Shown in pieces: positions 6,003 to 6,111 of a stretch of 6,111 nucleotides of DNA. Position numbers and translations under genes: made by a program. This stretch comes from Chloroflexota bacterium. GTDB lineage: Bacteria; Chloroflexota; Ktedonobacteria; Ktedonobacterales; Ktedonobacteraceae. The stretch covers positions 1-6,111 of the forward strand of contig DAHVFL010000302.1 in assembly GCA_027316975.1 (NCBI GenBank), written 5' to 3'. Within the stretch, counting starts at the first letter, position 1; every line of letters starts with the position of its first letter. Under the pieces are notes generated by a model, which searched no databases, had not been told where the DNA came from, and saw nothing but the letters and a program-made list of their open reading frames with translations.

Positions 6003-6073
6003 TGTCATGCTGAGCGCAGCGAAGCATCTCTTGCCGGATCGCACGCAGATGCTTCGCTGCGCTCAGCATGACA
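6003..6073. repeat. Second inverted repeat pair, 27-bp perfect hairpin, variant of the same family
   Basis: The arms 6003-6029 and 6047-6073 are exact reverse complements with a 17-nt loop. The unit differs from the copies near 2050-2197 by ATGCT...AGCAT in place of ATCCT...AGGAT, a paired change that keeps the internal palindrome of each arm. It lies about 110 nt after phoU. No T-tract follows directly, so terminator function is uncertain. The stretch 5894-6002 before it holds a TATAAT at 5907-5912 without a usable -35 box, and I see no gene there. Confidence 0.9.
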
Positions 6074-6111
6074 CCTTTCACTCGTAGGTTTTTGCGTTCT
6101 GTAGGGGCGGG

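Noticed and set aside
5871..6071. 66-residue ORF after phoU
   Set aside because: It overlaps the phoU end, and its second half is the repeat hairpin translated (HAERSEAS, ADASLRSA); no ribosome site or homology is evident.

Overview
The window looks like a piece of a bacterial chromosome, most plausibly from the Chloroflexota (Ktedonobacteria or a relative). This placement is an inference. It rests on moderately high GC content, a CIRCE-controlled groES-groEL pair, the style of the GroEL sequence, and copies of the short palindromic repeat that yields spurious 'HPERSEG / ILSAAKDL / LRCAQDD' peptides. No rRNA or other phylogenetic marker is present to settle it.

Left part (1-2266, + strand): the 3' part of an acyl-CoA synthetase gene (AMP-forming ligase, 5' end outside the window) overlaps by 11 nt the start of an R2-like ligand-binding oxidase (R2lox) gene. 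R2lox enzymes are Mn/Fe or di-iron ferritin-like proteins known to hold a fatty-acid-like ligand, so translational coupling to a fatty-acyl ligase is suggestive. A 258-bp gap follows, filled by three copies of a 29-35 nt palindromic repeat, two of which form a perfect 29-bp hairpin.

Middle (2267-4718): a 92-residue stand-alone Lrp/AsnC ligand-binding (RAM) domain protein on the + strand faces the groES-groEL operon on the - strand. Between the convergent genes is a very strong bidirectional terminator hairpin whose outer stem enters the last codons of groEL. The groES promoter (TATGAT with a TTG-starting -35 box at 17-bp spacing) is followed directly by a near-perfect CIRCE operator (17 of 18 arm positions), so HrcA repression is expected.

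Right part (4719-6111, + strand): a 5'-truncated remnant of an MFS transporter (last two membrane helices, PHS/sugar-porter-like) lies back to back with the groES promoter. A phoU gene with its own good sigma-70-type promoter follows, and then a second hairpin pair of the same repeat family. That pair carries a C/G to G/C compensatory change. The last bases look like the start of another GC-rich repeat.

I see no clearly new multi-gene system. The most notable items are the ligase-R2lox coupling, the structure-conserving repeat pairs, and the terminator that reaches into groEL.
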